DNA from: DASWJZ01 sp963814905
Lineage (GTDB): Bacteria > Pseudomonadota > Alphaproteobacteria > Rhizobiales > Afifellaceae
Length of the DNA stretch: 64,000 bases
NCBI GenBank assembly: GCA_963814905.1
Contig: CAWFEM010000003.1
Span: forward strand, 93,981-157,980
Direction: 5' to 3'
Each line of letters opens with the position of its first letter. The stretch's first letter is position 1. The translations under genes were made by a program, and so were the position numbers. This document shows positions 1 to 10,573 of the stretch, piece after piece. The notes beneath the pieces were generated by a model that did not search any database, was not told the origin of the DNA, and was given only the letters and a program-made list of their open reading frames with translations.

Positions 1-402
1 CGCCGGCACACCGGCGCGCTCAGGCAGTCCGCCGAATACTTTCGGCTCCGAAACGGCGCTGTCCCAGACGATCGTCTTCTGGTCGTCGGCGTCGAGAAGG
101 GCGTTGGCGCGGTCGAGCGCGGCGTTCAAGGCGGTAATTCTGCGGTCGGCAGCGACCAGCCGTTCGTCGCGGCGCGTGTTGATATAGAGCGCGAAAGCGA
201 CCAAAGCGGCGATAGCGATGCCGCCGGTGACCGACCACCAGACGATATCGTCGAGGAAGCCTGCGGCACGCAGCGAGAGGCCGGCGGCCTCTGCGGCCTT
301 GACGCCGCACAAAAGCCCGCCCGCCGCGACGAGGCCGGACGCCGCGCTGCGCTCGATCTTCCGAAGCGCTCCGGGTCTCGTTTCCGCGCTTTTCCTCGCC
401 AT
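1..402 (-). CDS. Sensor histidine kinase, N-terminal part only (runs off the window)
   Basis: An open frame of 134 codons starts at ATG 402-400 and continues without a stop to base 1, so only the N-terminus is present. It has a basic head, a hydrophobic stretch at about residues 22-40, a clear membrane segment at about 54-74 (WWSVTGGIAIAALVAFALYI) and then a charged helical region at about 78-105 (RRDERLVAADRRITALNAAL), followed by what looks like the start of a PAS domain. In Hyphomicrobiales a PAS-containing membrane sensor kinase commonly follows ahcY on the same strand, as here. The kinase domain itself is not in the window, so the function rests on topology and context. Overlapping frames here give arginine-rich peptides and are not genes. 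Confidence 0.7.
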   Translation of the reverse strand, partial: MARKSAETRPGALRKIERSAASGLVAAGGLLCGVKAAEAAGLSLRAAGFLDDIVWWSVTGGIAIAALVAFALYINTRRDERLVAADRRITALNAALDRANALLDADDQKTIVWDSAVSEPKVFGGLPERAGVPA

Positions 403-651
403 CCGCCCCGCCGCATCCGGGTGGCCTCACCCGGACGAATCAATCGAACTTAACCGCTCCGCCGAGGGCGGAAAAGGCGAGGCAAATCTAGGGGGAGAGA
501 TGGAAAGGAAGCGTTAACCATCGCGGCCGGGCCGATGGCGGCAGCCACTGGCCCTCGGCGTGTCGGCCGGACCCAGGGTTGACGCGATTCTCGATGCCCC
601 TCGACAGGCCTGCTCGTCCTGAAGGACCCGGCGCCAGCTCCCGCTGAGGAA

Positions 652-683
652 GTGATCGCCGCGGCAGCGCCTCCGGCGATCAC
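652..683 (-). terminator. Hairpin downstream of ahcY
   Basis: A perfect 10-base inverted repeat (652-661 with 674-683, 12-base loop) lies 15 bases after the ahcY stop codon on the minus strand. There is no good run of T after it (TTCCTC), so it may be a weak terminator or a 3' stabilising hairpin. The rest of the ahcY-kinase gap (403-651) shows nothing else I can support. Confidence 0.45.
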
Positions 684-697
684 GAAGCCTTAGCCGC

Positions 698-2132
698 TCA
701 GTAGCGGTAGTGTTCGGCCTTGTAGGGGCCGTCATGCGCGACGCCGATGTAGCTCGCCTGCTCGTCGGTGAGCCGGGTCAACTCCACGCCAAGCTTGGCG
801 AGATGAAGTGCGGCGACCTTCTCGTCGAGATGCTTCGGCAGCACGTAGACCTTGTTCTGGTATTCGCCGGGCCGCGTCCACAGCTCGATCTGCGCCAGCA
901 CCTGGTTGGAGAAGGAGGCGCTCATCACGAAGCTCGGATGGCCGGTGGCGTTGCCGAGATTGACGAGGCGGCCTTCCGACAGGAGCAGCATGCGCTTGCC
1001 GTCGGGGAACTCGATCATGTCGACCTGCGGCTTGACGTTGGTCCATTTGTAGTTCCGCAGGGACGAGACCTGTATCTCATTGTCGAAGTGGCCGATATTG
1101 GCCACGATCGCCATGTCCTTCATGGCGCGCATGTGCTCGATCGTGATGACGTCCTTGTTGCCGGTCGCCGAGACGACGATGTCGGCGTTCGGCGCCGCAG
1201 TCTCGAGCGTCTTCACCTCGAAGCCGTCCATCGCCGCCTGCAGCGCGCAGATCGGGTCGATCTCGGTGACGACGACGCGCGCGCCGGCTCCCCTTAGAGA
1301 TTGGGCCGAGCCCTTGCCGACGTCGCCATAGCCGCAGATGACGGCGACCTTGCCGGCCATCATCACGTCGGTGGCGCGGCGGATGCCGTCGACGAGCGAC
1401 TCGCGGCAGCCGTATTTGTTGTCGAATTTCGACTTCGTCACGGAATCGTTGACGTTGATCGCCGGGAAGGGGAGCGCGCCCTTCTTCTGCATTTCGTAGA
1501 GGCGCATGACGCCGGTCGTCGTCTCTTCGGAAACGCCGCGGATGTTGTTCTTCACCTTGGCGAACCAGCCGGGCGTCTTCGCGATGCGCCGCTTGATCGT
1601 GGCGTAGAGCGCCTCCTCCTCTTCGTTCTTCGGATGCTCGAGGAGCGAAGGATCGGCCTCCGCGCGCGCGCCGAGAAGCACCATCAAAGTCGCGTCGCCG
1701 CCATCGTCGAGGATCATGTTGGCGGTGGAGCCGTCGGGCCATTCGAAGATGCGGTCGGCGAAATCCCAGGTACTCCTCCAGCGTCTCGCCCTTATGCGCG
1801 AAGACCGGAATGCCGGCCGCGGCGATGGCGGAGGCGGCGTGATCCTGGGTGGAGAAGATGTTGCACGACGCCCAGCGCACCTCGGCGCCGAGGTGAATCA
1901 GCGTTTCGATCAGCACCGCCGTTTGAATCGTCATGTGCAGCGAGCCGGCGATCTTCGCGCCCTTCAAGGGCTGCGCTTCGCCAAATTCCTCGCGGACCGC
2001 CATCAGGCCGGGCATCTCGGTCTCGGCGATGGTGATCTCGGTGCGGCCCCAGTTCGCGAGGCCGATATCCTTGACGGCGAAATCGCCGGAAACGTCCTTC
2101 AATTCGGCCGTGGACATAGTGGTGGCGCTCAT
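698..2132 (-). pseudogene. ahcY: S-adenosylhomocysteine hydrolase, interrupted by a +1 frameshift
   Basis: AhcY hydrolyses S-adenosylhomocysteine to adenosine and homocysteine in the activated methyl cycle, using bound NAD. The start at ATG 2132 is preceded by AGGGA. The first part reads normally to GETLEEY, then shifts: the expected continuation WDFADRIFEW is found only in another frame. One extra G on the plus strand at 1769/1770 (an extra C in the coding sense, after about codon 121) explains this. The remainder has the NAD-binding core (ICGYGDVGKGSAQ) and ends in the family-typical HYRY. Corrected length is about 477 residues, normal for alphaproteobacteria. The rest is undamaged, so a sequencing error or very recent mutation is likelier than an old pseudogene. 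Confidence 0.9.
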
Positions 2133-2191
2133 GACTGTCCCTGCGTGTGTGGAAGCTGGGCAGGTAGCATCGCGCGGCCCGCCGGGCAAGA

Positions 2192-2213
2192 ACATATAAA
2201 GAGATGTTTATGT
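2192..2213. promoter_or_regulatory. Imperfect palindrome upstream of ahcY, candidate SahR-type operator
   Basis: The left arm ACATATAAAGA and right arm GATGTTTATGT form an imperfect 22-base palindrome (7 of 11 positions paired), ending 60 bases before the ahcY start. It is AT-rich in a GC-rich gap. It resembles the ATAAAGATATCTTTAT-like operator described for SahR, the ArsR-family regulator that controls ahcY and methionine genes in proteobacteria. No sahR gene is in the window, so assignment is by motif and position only. Confidence 0.4.
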
Positions 2214-2321
2214 CCTTTTGTCTGCCAGCGACGCTTTAGGGTCTCAGGTGGGACGGACGGCCGCTCCTCCCCCTTGAAGGGAGGGATGGGTTAGGCTCCG
2301 CCACAAACGAGGGGGAAACGC

Positions 2322-3257
2322 ATGACAGGACACCGCATCGGCGTGATCGGGCTCGGCAAGATCGCGCAGGACCAGCATCTGCCGGTCCTCGCCAAGACCG
2401 GCGCCTTCGTGCTCGCCGCGACGTCGAGCCAGCGCGGGCTGAAGGCCGGCGATGCGCTCGCCTTCACCGATCACATGACGCTTCTGAAGGAGACGCCGGA
2501 CCTCGACGCCGTCGCGATCTGCACGCCGCCGCAGGTCCGCCACGCCATCGCCCGCGACGCGCTCGTCGCCGGCAAGCACGTGATGCTGGAAAAGCCGCCG
2601 ACGGCGACCGTCTCGGAGCTCGCCGATCTGCAGCGCCTCGCCGCGGAAAAGGGCCTTGTGCTGATGACCACCTGGCATTCGCAGTACAATCGCGGCGTCG
2701 ACGAGGCGAAGCGGCTCCTTCAAGGCAAGACCGTCACGCGCCTCTTCGTGAACTGGAAGGAGGATGTCCGGAAATGGCATCCGGGCCAGGCCTGGATCTT
2801 TCGGGCCGGCGGCTTCGGCGTGTTCGATCCATGCATCAATGCGCTGTCGATCGTGACGAAGATCATGCCGGAGCCGGTGACCGTCGCGAGCAGCGAGCTG
2901 TTCTTTCCCGCCAACGCTGACGCGCCGATCGCGGCGAACCTCGATCTCCGTTGCGGCGGCCGTGACGGCGATTTCCGCGTCGAGACCGACTGGCGACCGA
3001 TCGAGCGCGACATCTGGGAGATCGCCATCGAGACGAGGGAAGGACCGAAGCTTCTTCTTTCCGCCGGCGGCTCACGCCTTGCCGTCGACGGCAAGCCCGC
3101 GATCGAGGAGAAGCCGCAGGAATATGAGGCGATCTACGACCATTTCGACCGGCTCTTGAACGAAGGGAAAAGCCACATCAATTCCGCACCGTTCCTGCTT
3201 GTCGCCGATGCGTTCCTGATCGGGCGGCGAAACGAGGTCGAAGCGTTCGTGGAGTGA
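2322..3257 (+). CDS. NAD(P)-dependent sugar 1-dehydrogenase (L-arabinose / D-galactose type, Gfo/Idh/MocA family)
   Basis: This 311-residue protein has an N-terminal Rossmann motif (GVIGLGKIAQDQHLP, about residues 7-21), the family EKPP lysine motif at 90-93, and the strings WKEDVRKWHPGQAW and FDPCINALSIVT at about 145-179. These closely resemble the Azospirillum L-arabinose 1-dehydrogenase and related D-galactose dehydrogenases, which oxidise the aldose to a lactone in the non-phosphorylated pathway. No lactonase, dehydratase or sugar transporter is nearby, so the physiological sugar cannot be inferred from context. It is transcribed away from ahcY and converges with pmtA. Confidence 0.8.
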   Translation: MTGHRIGVIGLGKIAQDQHLPVLAKTGAFVLAATSSQRGLKAGDALAFTDHMTLLKETPDLDAVAICTPPQVRHAIARDALVAGKHVMLEKPPTATVSELADLQRLAAEKGLVLMTTWHSQYNRGVDEAKRLLQGKTVTRLFVNWKEDVRKWHPGQAWIFRAGGFGVFDPCINALSIVTKIMPEPVTVASSELFFPANADAPIAANLDLRCGGRDGDFRVETDWRPIERDIWEIAIETREGPKLLLSAGGSRLAVDGKPAIEEKPQEYEAIYDHFDRLLNEGKSHINSAPFLLVADAFLIGRRNEVEAFVE

Positions 3258-3299
3258 AAGCGGGGCGCCTTCTCCCATGGTGAGAAGGTCAGCGCCTAA

Positions 3300-3890
3300 T
3301 CACGGCCGGTGATAGAGCCACGCCCGCCCGGGCGGGAAATTGAACGTCACCCATTTCGACTTGTCGACGGCGAGACGGCCGGGGATCGCTTCCTGCGGCG
3401 GCACGAAGGAGTAGGAGAGCTGCGAGACGACGCCGCCCGGCACGAGATGGTCGAGCAGCCCTTCCAGGTAGGGCGCGCGCTTCTTTTTCGGCAGGTTCAA
3501 GAGCGGAATGCCGGAAAGCGCAGCTGAAAATTTCACGTCGCGGAACTCGCCGAGCGTCTCTCCGAGGTCGAGCGCGTCGCCGCGGATCACGTGGACGCCG
3601 GGGAAGCGCCGCTTGAGCAGCTTGCAGAAATCCTTGTCGTATTCGACGCTGACGATCCGCTCCGCCGGAATGCCGGCCTCCAGAAGCGCCTGCGTGACGA
3701 CGCCCGTCCCGGGGCCGGTCTCCAGCGTATAGCCGGCGGGATCGGGACGCGCGAACTTCACCATGACGCCGGCGAGCGCGCGGCCCGTCGGCGTTACCGA
3801 TCCGATCTTTATCGGGCTTGTCGCCCAGGTCCTGAAGAAGAGGAACTCGTCCTCGATCCGATGAACGAGCGATACCGCCGGCTTCGTCAT
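3300..3890 (-). CDS. pmtA: Phospholipid N-methyltransferase (PmtA, Rhizobium type)
   Basis: A 196-residue SAM-dependent class I methyltransferase. Motif I (LETGPGTGVVT) lies at about residue 56, preceded by the family string SPIKIGSVTPTGRAL and followed by VEYDKDFCKLLKRRFPGV. This matches the rhizobial PmtA family, which methylates phosphatidylethanolamine stepwise to phosphatidylcholine at the membrane. ATG 3890 has AGAGG eight bases upstream; TTG 3896 is an alternative start. Its position directly downstream of dnaJ on the same strand is also seen in rhizobia. Some databases call the family rRNA adenine methyltransferase-like; the lipid function fits better. Confidence 0.82.
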   Translation of the reverse strand: MTKPAVSLVHRIEDEFLFFRTWATSPIKIGSVTPTGRALAGVMVKFARPDPAGYTLETGPGTGVVTQALLEAGIPAERIVSVEYDKDFCKLLKRRFPGVHVIRGDALDLGETLGEFRDVKFSAALSGIPLLNLPKKKRAPYLEGLLDHLVPGGVVSQLSYSFVPPQEAIPGRLAVDKSKWVTFNFPPGRAWLYHRP

Positions 3891-3947
3891 ACTCAACGCC
3901 TCTCCTCTTCCGGACGGCCCGTGCCTCGCGGCACGTCCGGCACCCGA

Positions 3948-5078
3948 CTACTTCTCACCGAGCGCGTCGAAGAAATCCTTCACACGCGAAAAGAACCCTG
4001 TCGACTCCGGGTTGTTTCCCTCGTTCGACACGTGCTCGAACTCCTCCAGGAGCTCGCGCTGCTTGCGCGACAGGTTGCGCGGCGTCTCCACGAGGATCTG
4101 CACATACATGTCGCCGACCTTGTGCGAGCGGAGGACCGGCATGCCCTTGCCCTTAAGGTGTATCTGACGGCCGCTCTGTGTGCCCTCCGGCACTTTGACG
4201 CGCGAGCGGCCGCCGTCGAGCGTCGGCACCTCGAACTGCCCGCCAAGCGCCGCCGTCGTCATGGAGACGGGGACGCGGCAGAAGATGTCGGCGCCGTCGC
4301 GCTGGAAGAAGGCGTGCGGCTTGATCGACAGGAAGATGTAGAGATCGCCCGAGGGGCCGCCGCGCAGGCCCGCTTCGCCCTCGCCGGCGAGGCGGATGCG
4401 CGTTCCGTCCTCGATCCCGGCCGGAATGTTGACGGAAAGCGTGCGCGTCTCGCTCATGCGGCCGGCGCCGGAGCATTTCGCGCACGGGTCCGACACGACC
4501 TCGCCGCGGCCGTGACAGGCCGGACAGGTGCGCTCGATATGGAAGAAGCCGCCCTGGCTTGCGCGCACGCGGCCCGCCCCGCCGCAGGTCGGGCAGGTCT
4601 TGGGCGCCGTGCCGGCCTTGGCGCCGGAGCCGTCGCAGGCGTCGCAGGTGACGCTGGTCGGCACCTCGATCTCCACCGCCTTGCCGCCGAACGCCTCTTC
4701 CAGCGTCACTTCGAGATTGTAGCGAAGGTCGGAGCCGCGCTCGCGGCCGGAGCGGCGCGTGGCGCCGCGGAAATCGCCGAAGAACTCGTCGAAAATGTCG
4801 GCGAATGAAGCGAAGCCCGCCGCGGCGCCGGCGCCGAAGCCGGCTCCGCCGTGCTCGAAAGCCTGATGGCCGAAGCGGTCATAGGCGGCGCGCTTCTGCG
4901 GATCCTTCAGGATCTCGTAGGCTTCGTTGATCTCCTTGAACTTAAGCTCGGCGGAGTGGTCGCCGTTATTGCGGTCTGGGTGGTACTCCATGGCGAGCTT
5001 GCGGAAGGACGCCTTCAGCGCCTTCTCGTCGCAACTGCGCGATACGCCCAGAATTTCGTAGAAATCGCGTTTCGCCAT
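3948..5078 (-). CDS. dnaJ: Chaperone protein DnaJ
   Basis: The 376-residue co-chaperone stimulates the DnaK ATPase and delivers unfolded substrates. The J domain is at residues 1-70 with HPD at 33-35. A Gly/Phe-rich linker follows at about 75-105 (HGGAGFGAGAAAGFASF). The zinc-binding region has four Cys repeats (CDACDGSG, CPTCGGAG, CPACHGRG, CAKCSGAG), and then comes the C-terminal substrate domain. It is complete and of normal length. It is the second gene of a dnaK-dnaJ unit, separated from dnaK by a hairpin that probably lowers its expression relative to dnaK. Confidence 0.98.
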   Translation of the reverse strand: MAKRDFYEILGVSRSCDEKALKASFRKLAMEYHPDRNNGDHSAELKFKEINEAYEILKDPQKRAAYDRFGHQAFEHGGAGFGAGAAAGFASFADIFDEFFGDFRGATRRSGRERGSDLRYNLEVTLEEAFGGKAVEIEVPTSVTCDACDGSGAKAGTAPKTCPTCGGAGRVRASQGGFFHIERTCPACHGRGEVVSDPCAKCSGAGRMSETRTLSVNIPAGIEDGTRIRLAGEGEAGLRGGPSGDLYIFLSIKPHAFFQRDGADIFCRVPVSMTTAALGGQFEVPTLDGGRSRVKVPEGTQSGRQIHLKGKGMPVLRSHKVGDMYVQILVETPRNLSRKQRELLEEFEHVSNEGNNPESTGFFSRVKDFFDALGEK

Positions 5079-5130
5079 ACAGGATCACAAGCCGAGATCA
5101 GAGGCCGAGAAAAGAACCGAGAAGAGGAAA

Positions 5131-5157
5131 GGCCGCCCAGGTCTTATCCGGGCGGCC
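5131..5157 (-). terminator. Hairpin in the dnaK-dnaJ gap
   Basis: An 8-base perfect stem (GGCCGCCC at 5131-5138 with GGGCGGCC at 5150-5157, 11-base loop) begins 15 bases after the dnaK stop. On the minus strand it is followed by TTTCCTCTTC. This looks like a partial terminator or a processing and stability hairpin that would keep dnaJ below dnaK. Confidence 0.6.
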
Positions 5158-5171
5158 CATTGTCGACAATC

Positions 5172-7109
<1,938 letters not shown>

Positions 7110-7256
7110 ATCAAAAACTCCTGTTCCGGCAGGCCGGCCGGACCCGAGACGGCGTCCATCATCGGGAGGTGGACTTGCCCCCCGCCGGCCCCCAACGAGG
7201 TAGATTCAGTTACGCGGCGAAGAGCGGTTCAAGGCCGCCTCCGTCGCCGGTTGCGG

Positions 7257-7288
7257 CTCATATAAGAAGGGCTCAACCGGCTCGCAAG
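7257..7288 (-). promoter_or_regulatory. Heat-shock (RpoH-type) promoter for dnaK
   Basis: On the minus strand, CTTG (7288-7285) is followed after 18 bases by CTTATATGAG (7266-7257). This fits the alphaproteobacterial heat-shock consensus CTTG-N17/18-CYTATNTNNG, with every defined base of the -10 part matching. It lies about 150 bases upstream of the dnaK start, giving a leader of roughly 140 bases. It sits immediately beside the divergent alkB start. Confidence 0.7.
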
Positions 7289-7307
7289 CAGGTGATCGGA
7301 GGTGTTT

Positions 7308-7952
7308 GTGAAGACACGGGGACCTGAAATCGACGTGGTTCGCCCGGTCATGGGGGATGGGTTCCGCCATCTGCCGCTCTTTCTCGACCATGAGGGTCAG
7401 GAAGCGCTGCTCGCGGCGCTTCGGGCAATCATCGCCGCCGCGCCGCTTTTCCAGCCGCGCATGCCGCGCACCGGCAAGCCGTTTTCGGTCCGGATGACCA
7501 ATTGCGGGCCGCTCGGCTGGGTCTCCGATATTGCCGGCTATCGCTACCAGCCGACGCATCCGGAGACGGGCGCGCCGTGGCCGGAGATGCCGCCGATCCT
7601 CACGCGCGCCTGGGAGGCGCTCGCGGACTATCCACATCCGCCGGAGGCCTGCCTCGTCAATTATTACGCGTCCGCGGCGCGCATGGGCCTGCATCAGGAC
7701 CGCGACGAGGCGGATTTTTCCGCGCCGGTGGTCTCGCTCTCGCTCGGGGACGAGGCGATCTTCCGGGTCGGTGGCGTGCGGCGCAACGATCCCACCCGCT
7801 CCTTGCGCCTGAAGTCCGGCGACGCAATCGTGCTGGGCGGCGACGCGCGGCTCGCCTTCCACGGCGTCGACCGGATCGTGGCGGGCACGTCAGACCTCCT
7901 GGCGGAGGGCGGACGCTTCAATCTCACGCTACGGCGGGTCACGGCGCCCTAA
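7308..7952 (+). CDS. alkB: AlkB-family 2-oxoglutarate/Fe(II) dioxygenase (DNA repair)
   Basis: About 214 residues. It removes methyl groups from 1-methyladenine and 3-methylcytosine by oxidative demethylation. The iron ligands are visible as HQD in ACLVNYYASAARMGLHQDRD and the later His in LAFHGVDRI. The 2-oxoglutarate-binding arginines are in RFNLTLRR near the C-terminus, and NYY is conserved. GTG 7308 is preferred because GGAGGT (7298-7303) lies four bases upstream; the earlier GTG at 7302 overlaps that ribosome site. It is transcribed divergently from dnaK, 15-50 bases from its heat-shock promoter, and upstream of lepB. Confidence 0.9.
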   Translation: MKTRGPEIDVVRPVMGDGFRHLPLFLDHEGQEALLAALRAIIAAAPLFQPRMPRTGKPFSVRMTNCGPLGWVSDIAGYRYQPTHPETGAPWPEMPPILTRAWEALADYPHPPEACLVNYYASAARMGLHQDRDEADFSAPVVSLSLGDEAIFRVGGVRRNDPTRSLRLKSGDAIVLGGDARLAFHGVDRIVAGTSDLLAEGGRFNLTLRRVTAP

Positions 7953-8006
7953 CATCGCCGTCTTGATGTGGCGGAGGAGAAAGAGGCTTTCAGGCGGGAG
8001 GAACCC

Positions 8007-8726
8007 TTGAAGCAGCACATCATCGAGCTCGCGAAGACGGCGGCGAGCGTCATCGTCCTTACCTTCGCCCTGAAGACGATCGCGTTTGCCACCTATTACA
8101 TCCCCTCGGAGAGCATGGTGCCGACCTTCCAGGTCGGCGACCGGCTGATCGCCTCCAAGTTCGACTATGGCTACGGTCCCTATTCCGCGCCGCTCATCGC
8201 GCTTCCGAGCCTGCCGTTCGAAGACGGCCGGCTCTTCGCCCGGCTTCCGGAACGCGGCGACATCGTGCTCTTCCGCCATCCGACGACGGGCGAGACGACC
8301 ATCAAACGCTTGATCGGCCTCCCCGGCGACCATATCCAAATCCGCAACGGACGCCTCGACATCAACGGCGAGACGGCCGAACGGCACTTCGTCCGGACTT
8401 ATGCCTACAAGCAATTTGAGGGGCCGCCGGTCAGGGTGCGCGAATATGACGAGGTGCTTCCCGGCGGCAGGACGCATCGCATCATCGTGCGATCCGATTC
8501 CGCGCCGCAGGAGAATACCGGCACCTACGTCGTGCCGGCCGGGCATCTCTTCGTGATGGGCGATAATCGCGACAATTCCGCCGACAGCCGCTTCCCGGGT
8601 CTCGGCTATCTGCCGGTGGAGAACCTGATCGGGCGCTCTCGCGCCATCCTCTATTCGACCTACCGGTGCCAGGAGACGCCGGGCCTTACCTGCGCCGAAC
8701 GGCGTTACCTGGAAGCGACGGAGTAG
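8007..8726 (+). CDS. lepB: Signal peptidase I
   Basis: This membrane serine/lysine protease removes signal peptides from exported proteins. One N-terminal membrane segment (TAASVIVLTFALKTIAFATYY) leads into the catalytic serine motif PSESMVPTF. The catalytic lysine is in TIKRLIGLPGD and the C-terminal box is GHLFVMGDNRDNSADSR. The TTG at 8007 has a strong AGGCGGGAGG site; GTG 7968 would add 13 residues but has no ribosome site. The stop codon directly abuts the pyrE stop, so the two genes converge with no gap. The usual acpS-rnc-era neighbours are absent, so a second lepB may exist elsewhere. Confidence 0.9.
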   Translation: MKQHIIELAKTAASVIVLTFALKTIAFATYYIPSESMVPTFQVGDRLIASKFDYGYGPYSAPLIALPSLPFEDGRLFARLPERGDIVLFRHPTTGETTIKRLIGLPGDHIQIRNGRLDINGETAERHFVRTYAYKQFEGPPVRVREYDEVLPGGRTHRIIVRSDSAPQENTGTYVVPAGHLFVMGDNRDNSADSRFPGLGYLPVENLIGRSRAILYSTYRCQETPGLTCAERRYLEATE

Positions 8727-9287
8727 TCACATTTCGGCGGTGAACGCGCTCTTCCTGTAGAGCGCGTGAAGCGCAACACCCTCCGCCGCGAAGGCGTCCG
8801 CCGCCCCCTCCTCACGGTCCACCACGGTGACGACGTGCTCCACCGTCGCGCCGGCTGAACGGAGCGCGGCGACGGCCTTCAAGGACGAGCCGCCGGTCGT
8901 GGTCACGTCCTCCACCACGACGACCTTCCGGCCTTCAAGGCTCTCGCCCTCGGCAAGGCCCTCCACCAGGCTCTGCGTGCCGTGGTCCTTGGCCTGCTTG
9001 CGCACGAAGATCGCCTTGACCGGCCTGCCGGCGACCGCGCTCATCGCCGCGGCGGCGGAGACAAGCGGTACGGCGCCCATCTCCAGGCCTCCGACAGTGT
9101 CGGCGCCGAGCGCGGCGGCCTTCTCCGCAAGTGCGGCGCCGATCAGGCGCGCGCCTTCCGGGTCGAGCATGCTGGGCTTCAGATTGAGGTAGACGGAGCT
9201 GGTGCGCCCGGACGCAAGCTTGAAGGTGCCGCCGACGCGCAGCGACCGGCGGCGGATGATGTCCTGAAGCTTTTCGCGGTCGTCCAT
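8727..9287 (-). CDS. pyrE: Orotate phosphoribosyltransferase
   Basis: The enzyme joins orotate and PRPP to make orotidine 5'-phosphate in pyrimidine synthesis. The PRPP-binding loop VVVVEDVTTTGGSS lies at about residues 122-135, and the loop FVRKQAKDHGT precedes it. ATG 9287 is chosen because GGAGGGG lies six bases upstream; an upstream frame start at 9338 lacks such a site. The product is 186 residues. It converges exactly with lepB and is followed in the same direction by no clear partner. Confidence 0.95.
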   Translation of the reverse strand: MDDREKLQDIIRRRSLRVGGTFKLASGRTSSVYLNLKPSMLDPEGARLIGAALAEKAAALGADTVGGLEMGAVPLVSAAAAMSAVAGRPVKAIFVRKQAKDHGTQSLVEGLAEGESLEGRKVVVVEDVTTTGGSSLKAVAALRSAGATVEHVVTVVDREEGAADAFAAEGVALHALYRKSAFTAEM

Positions 9288-9360
9288 GCCGTGCCCCTCC
9301 GTCCGGCCGACTAGCACGCGGCCGGTCGGCGCGGTCAAGAGGCGGAGAGCAGATGCGCCG

Positions 9361-9744
9361 CTATTCCCGTGGCGCGGCCGTCATCCAGCCGATGGCGCCG
9401 CCGCCGGGCTGTTTCAGGATCGCGATGCGGCCGACGCCGGGCACGTCGAAGGGCTCGCGCACGATGGTGGCGCCTGCCGCTTTCGCCTTGGCGACGCGCT
9501 TGTCGATGTCGTCGACGGCGATATAGGCCATCCAGAACTCCGGCATACCGGCCATGTCGGTGCCGGCAGTGTCGAAGATGCCGCCGGCCATCTTGTCGCC
9601 TGTCTTGGCGATCCAGTAGGTGCCGCCGGTCGGCATGGGCATTCCCTCGAAGCTCCAGCCGAGCGTCTCGGCGTAAAACTTCTTCGCCTTCTCGACGTCG
9701 GCGGTTGTCAGTTCATTCCAGAAAAAAGTCCCGTGGTCGGGCAT
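9361..9744 (-). CDS. VOC-family (glyoxalase/bleomycin-resistance fold) protein
   Basis: A 127-residue single-module vicinal-oxygen-chelate protein. It begins MPDHGTFFWNELTTADVEKA, with the family-typical YAETLGWSFE, and ends in a second beta-alpha unit (KAKAAGATIVREPFDVPG, RIAILKQPGG). Many relatives are annotated glyoxalase-like or 27 kDa antigen-like, but substrates are usually unknown. The start is set by GGGAGGT seven bases before ATG 9744. No function should be inferred beyond the fold. Confidence 0.8.
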   Translation of the reverse strand: MPDHGTFFWNELTTADVEKAKKFYAETLGWSFEGMPMPTGGTYWIAKTGDKMAGGIFDTAGTDMAGMPEFWMAYIAVDDIDKRVAKAKAAGATIVREPFDVPGVGRIAILKQPGGGAIGWMTAAPRE

Positions 9745-9853
9745 GTGGCTACCTCCCTTGTTGGGAGGCATGGTCGTGGACGTTGCGTCGCCGAAGCAAG
9801 CGCCGGCGCCTCAACTTTCCGCGACTTTCGGGTGGACCGGCCGGTCTCCCGGC

Positions 9854-10573
9854 TCAGTCGGCCTCCGCCTCGCTCTTCGGCTTCTCGGCGTCCGCATCGT
9901 TCGTGGCGGCCGCTTCGGCAGACTTGTCGGCGGAGGCCTGCGGAACCGGACCGCCCTTGGCGACGCCGACCAGCGCGGCGCGCAGGATCCGATCGCCGAT
10001 CTGGTAGCCCTCCTGCATCACCTGCGCCACCGTCCCGGCGGGGACGTTCGGGTCCGGCACCTCGAACATCGCCTGATGCAGGTGCGGATCGAAGCGCTCG
10101 CCGACCGCCTTGATGCGGGTGATGCCGTGCTTCTCCAGGAGCCGATCCATCTCGCGGCCGGTCATCTCGACACCTTCGACGAGCGCCTTCAGGGCCTCGT
10201 CGGTCTCCTTCTTCTCGGCGGGAACGGCCTCAAGCGCGCGGCGCAGATTGTCGCCGACCACCAGCATGTCGCCGGCAAACTTCGTCAGCGCGTATTTGCG
10301 TGCGTCTTGCGTCTCGCGCTCGGTGCGCTTCCTGAGATTGTCCATCTCGGCGGCGAGCCGTACGAGCCGGTCGGTGAGGTCTGCCTTTTCCTCCTCCAGC
10401 CGCGCGATATCCAGAACCGCGGCGGCCGGATCGAAGTCGGCCCGCGCGCCGTTCGCCCAGGGGGTCGGGTCGTCCCCGGCGCTCCTCGCCTCGGCTTCCG
10501 CCTCCGCGGCGATATCCTTCTCAGCCTGTGCGGCGGCTTCTGCGGCTTTCTCTTTGGCGTCGTTGTCGGTCAT
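9854..10573 (-). CDS. grpE: Nucleotide exchange factor GrpE
   Basis: GrpE releases ADP from DnaK. The 239-residue protein has a long acidic, alanine-rich N-terminal tail (KEKAAEAAAQAEKDIAAEAE), the dimerising coiled coil (LTDRLVRLAAEMDNLRKRTE, then AEMDNLRKRTERE) and the beta domain with the family signature at VGERFDPHLHQAMFEV. ATG 10573 is chosen; an upstream in-frame ATG adds a non-conserved stretch. It follows hrcA on the same strand, a standard alphaproteobacterial pairing of heat-shock regulator and co-chaperone. Confidence 0.95.
   Translation of the reverse strand: MTDNDAKEKAAEAAAQAEKDIAAEAEAEARSAGDDPTPWANGARADFDPAAAVLDIARLEEEKADLTDRLVRLAAEMDNLRKRTERETQDARKYALTKFAGDMLVVGDNLRRALEAVPAEKKETDEALKALVEGVEMTGREMDRLLEKHGITRIKAVGERFDPHLHQAMFEVPDPNVPAGTVAQVMQEGYQIGDRILRAALVGVAKGGPVPQASADKSAEAAATNDADAEKPKSEAEAD

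Noticed and set aside
3591..4808. 405-codon open frame antisense to dnaJ and pmtA
   Set aside because: The composition is Arg/Ala-rich without a domain, and both real genes beneath it are clear.
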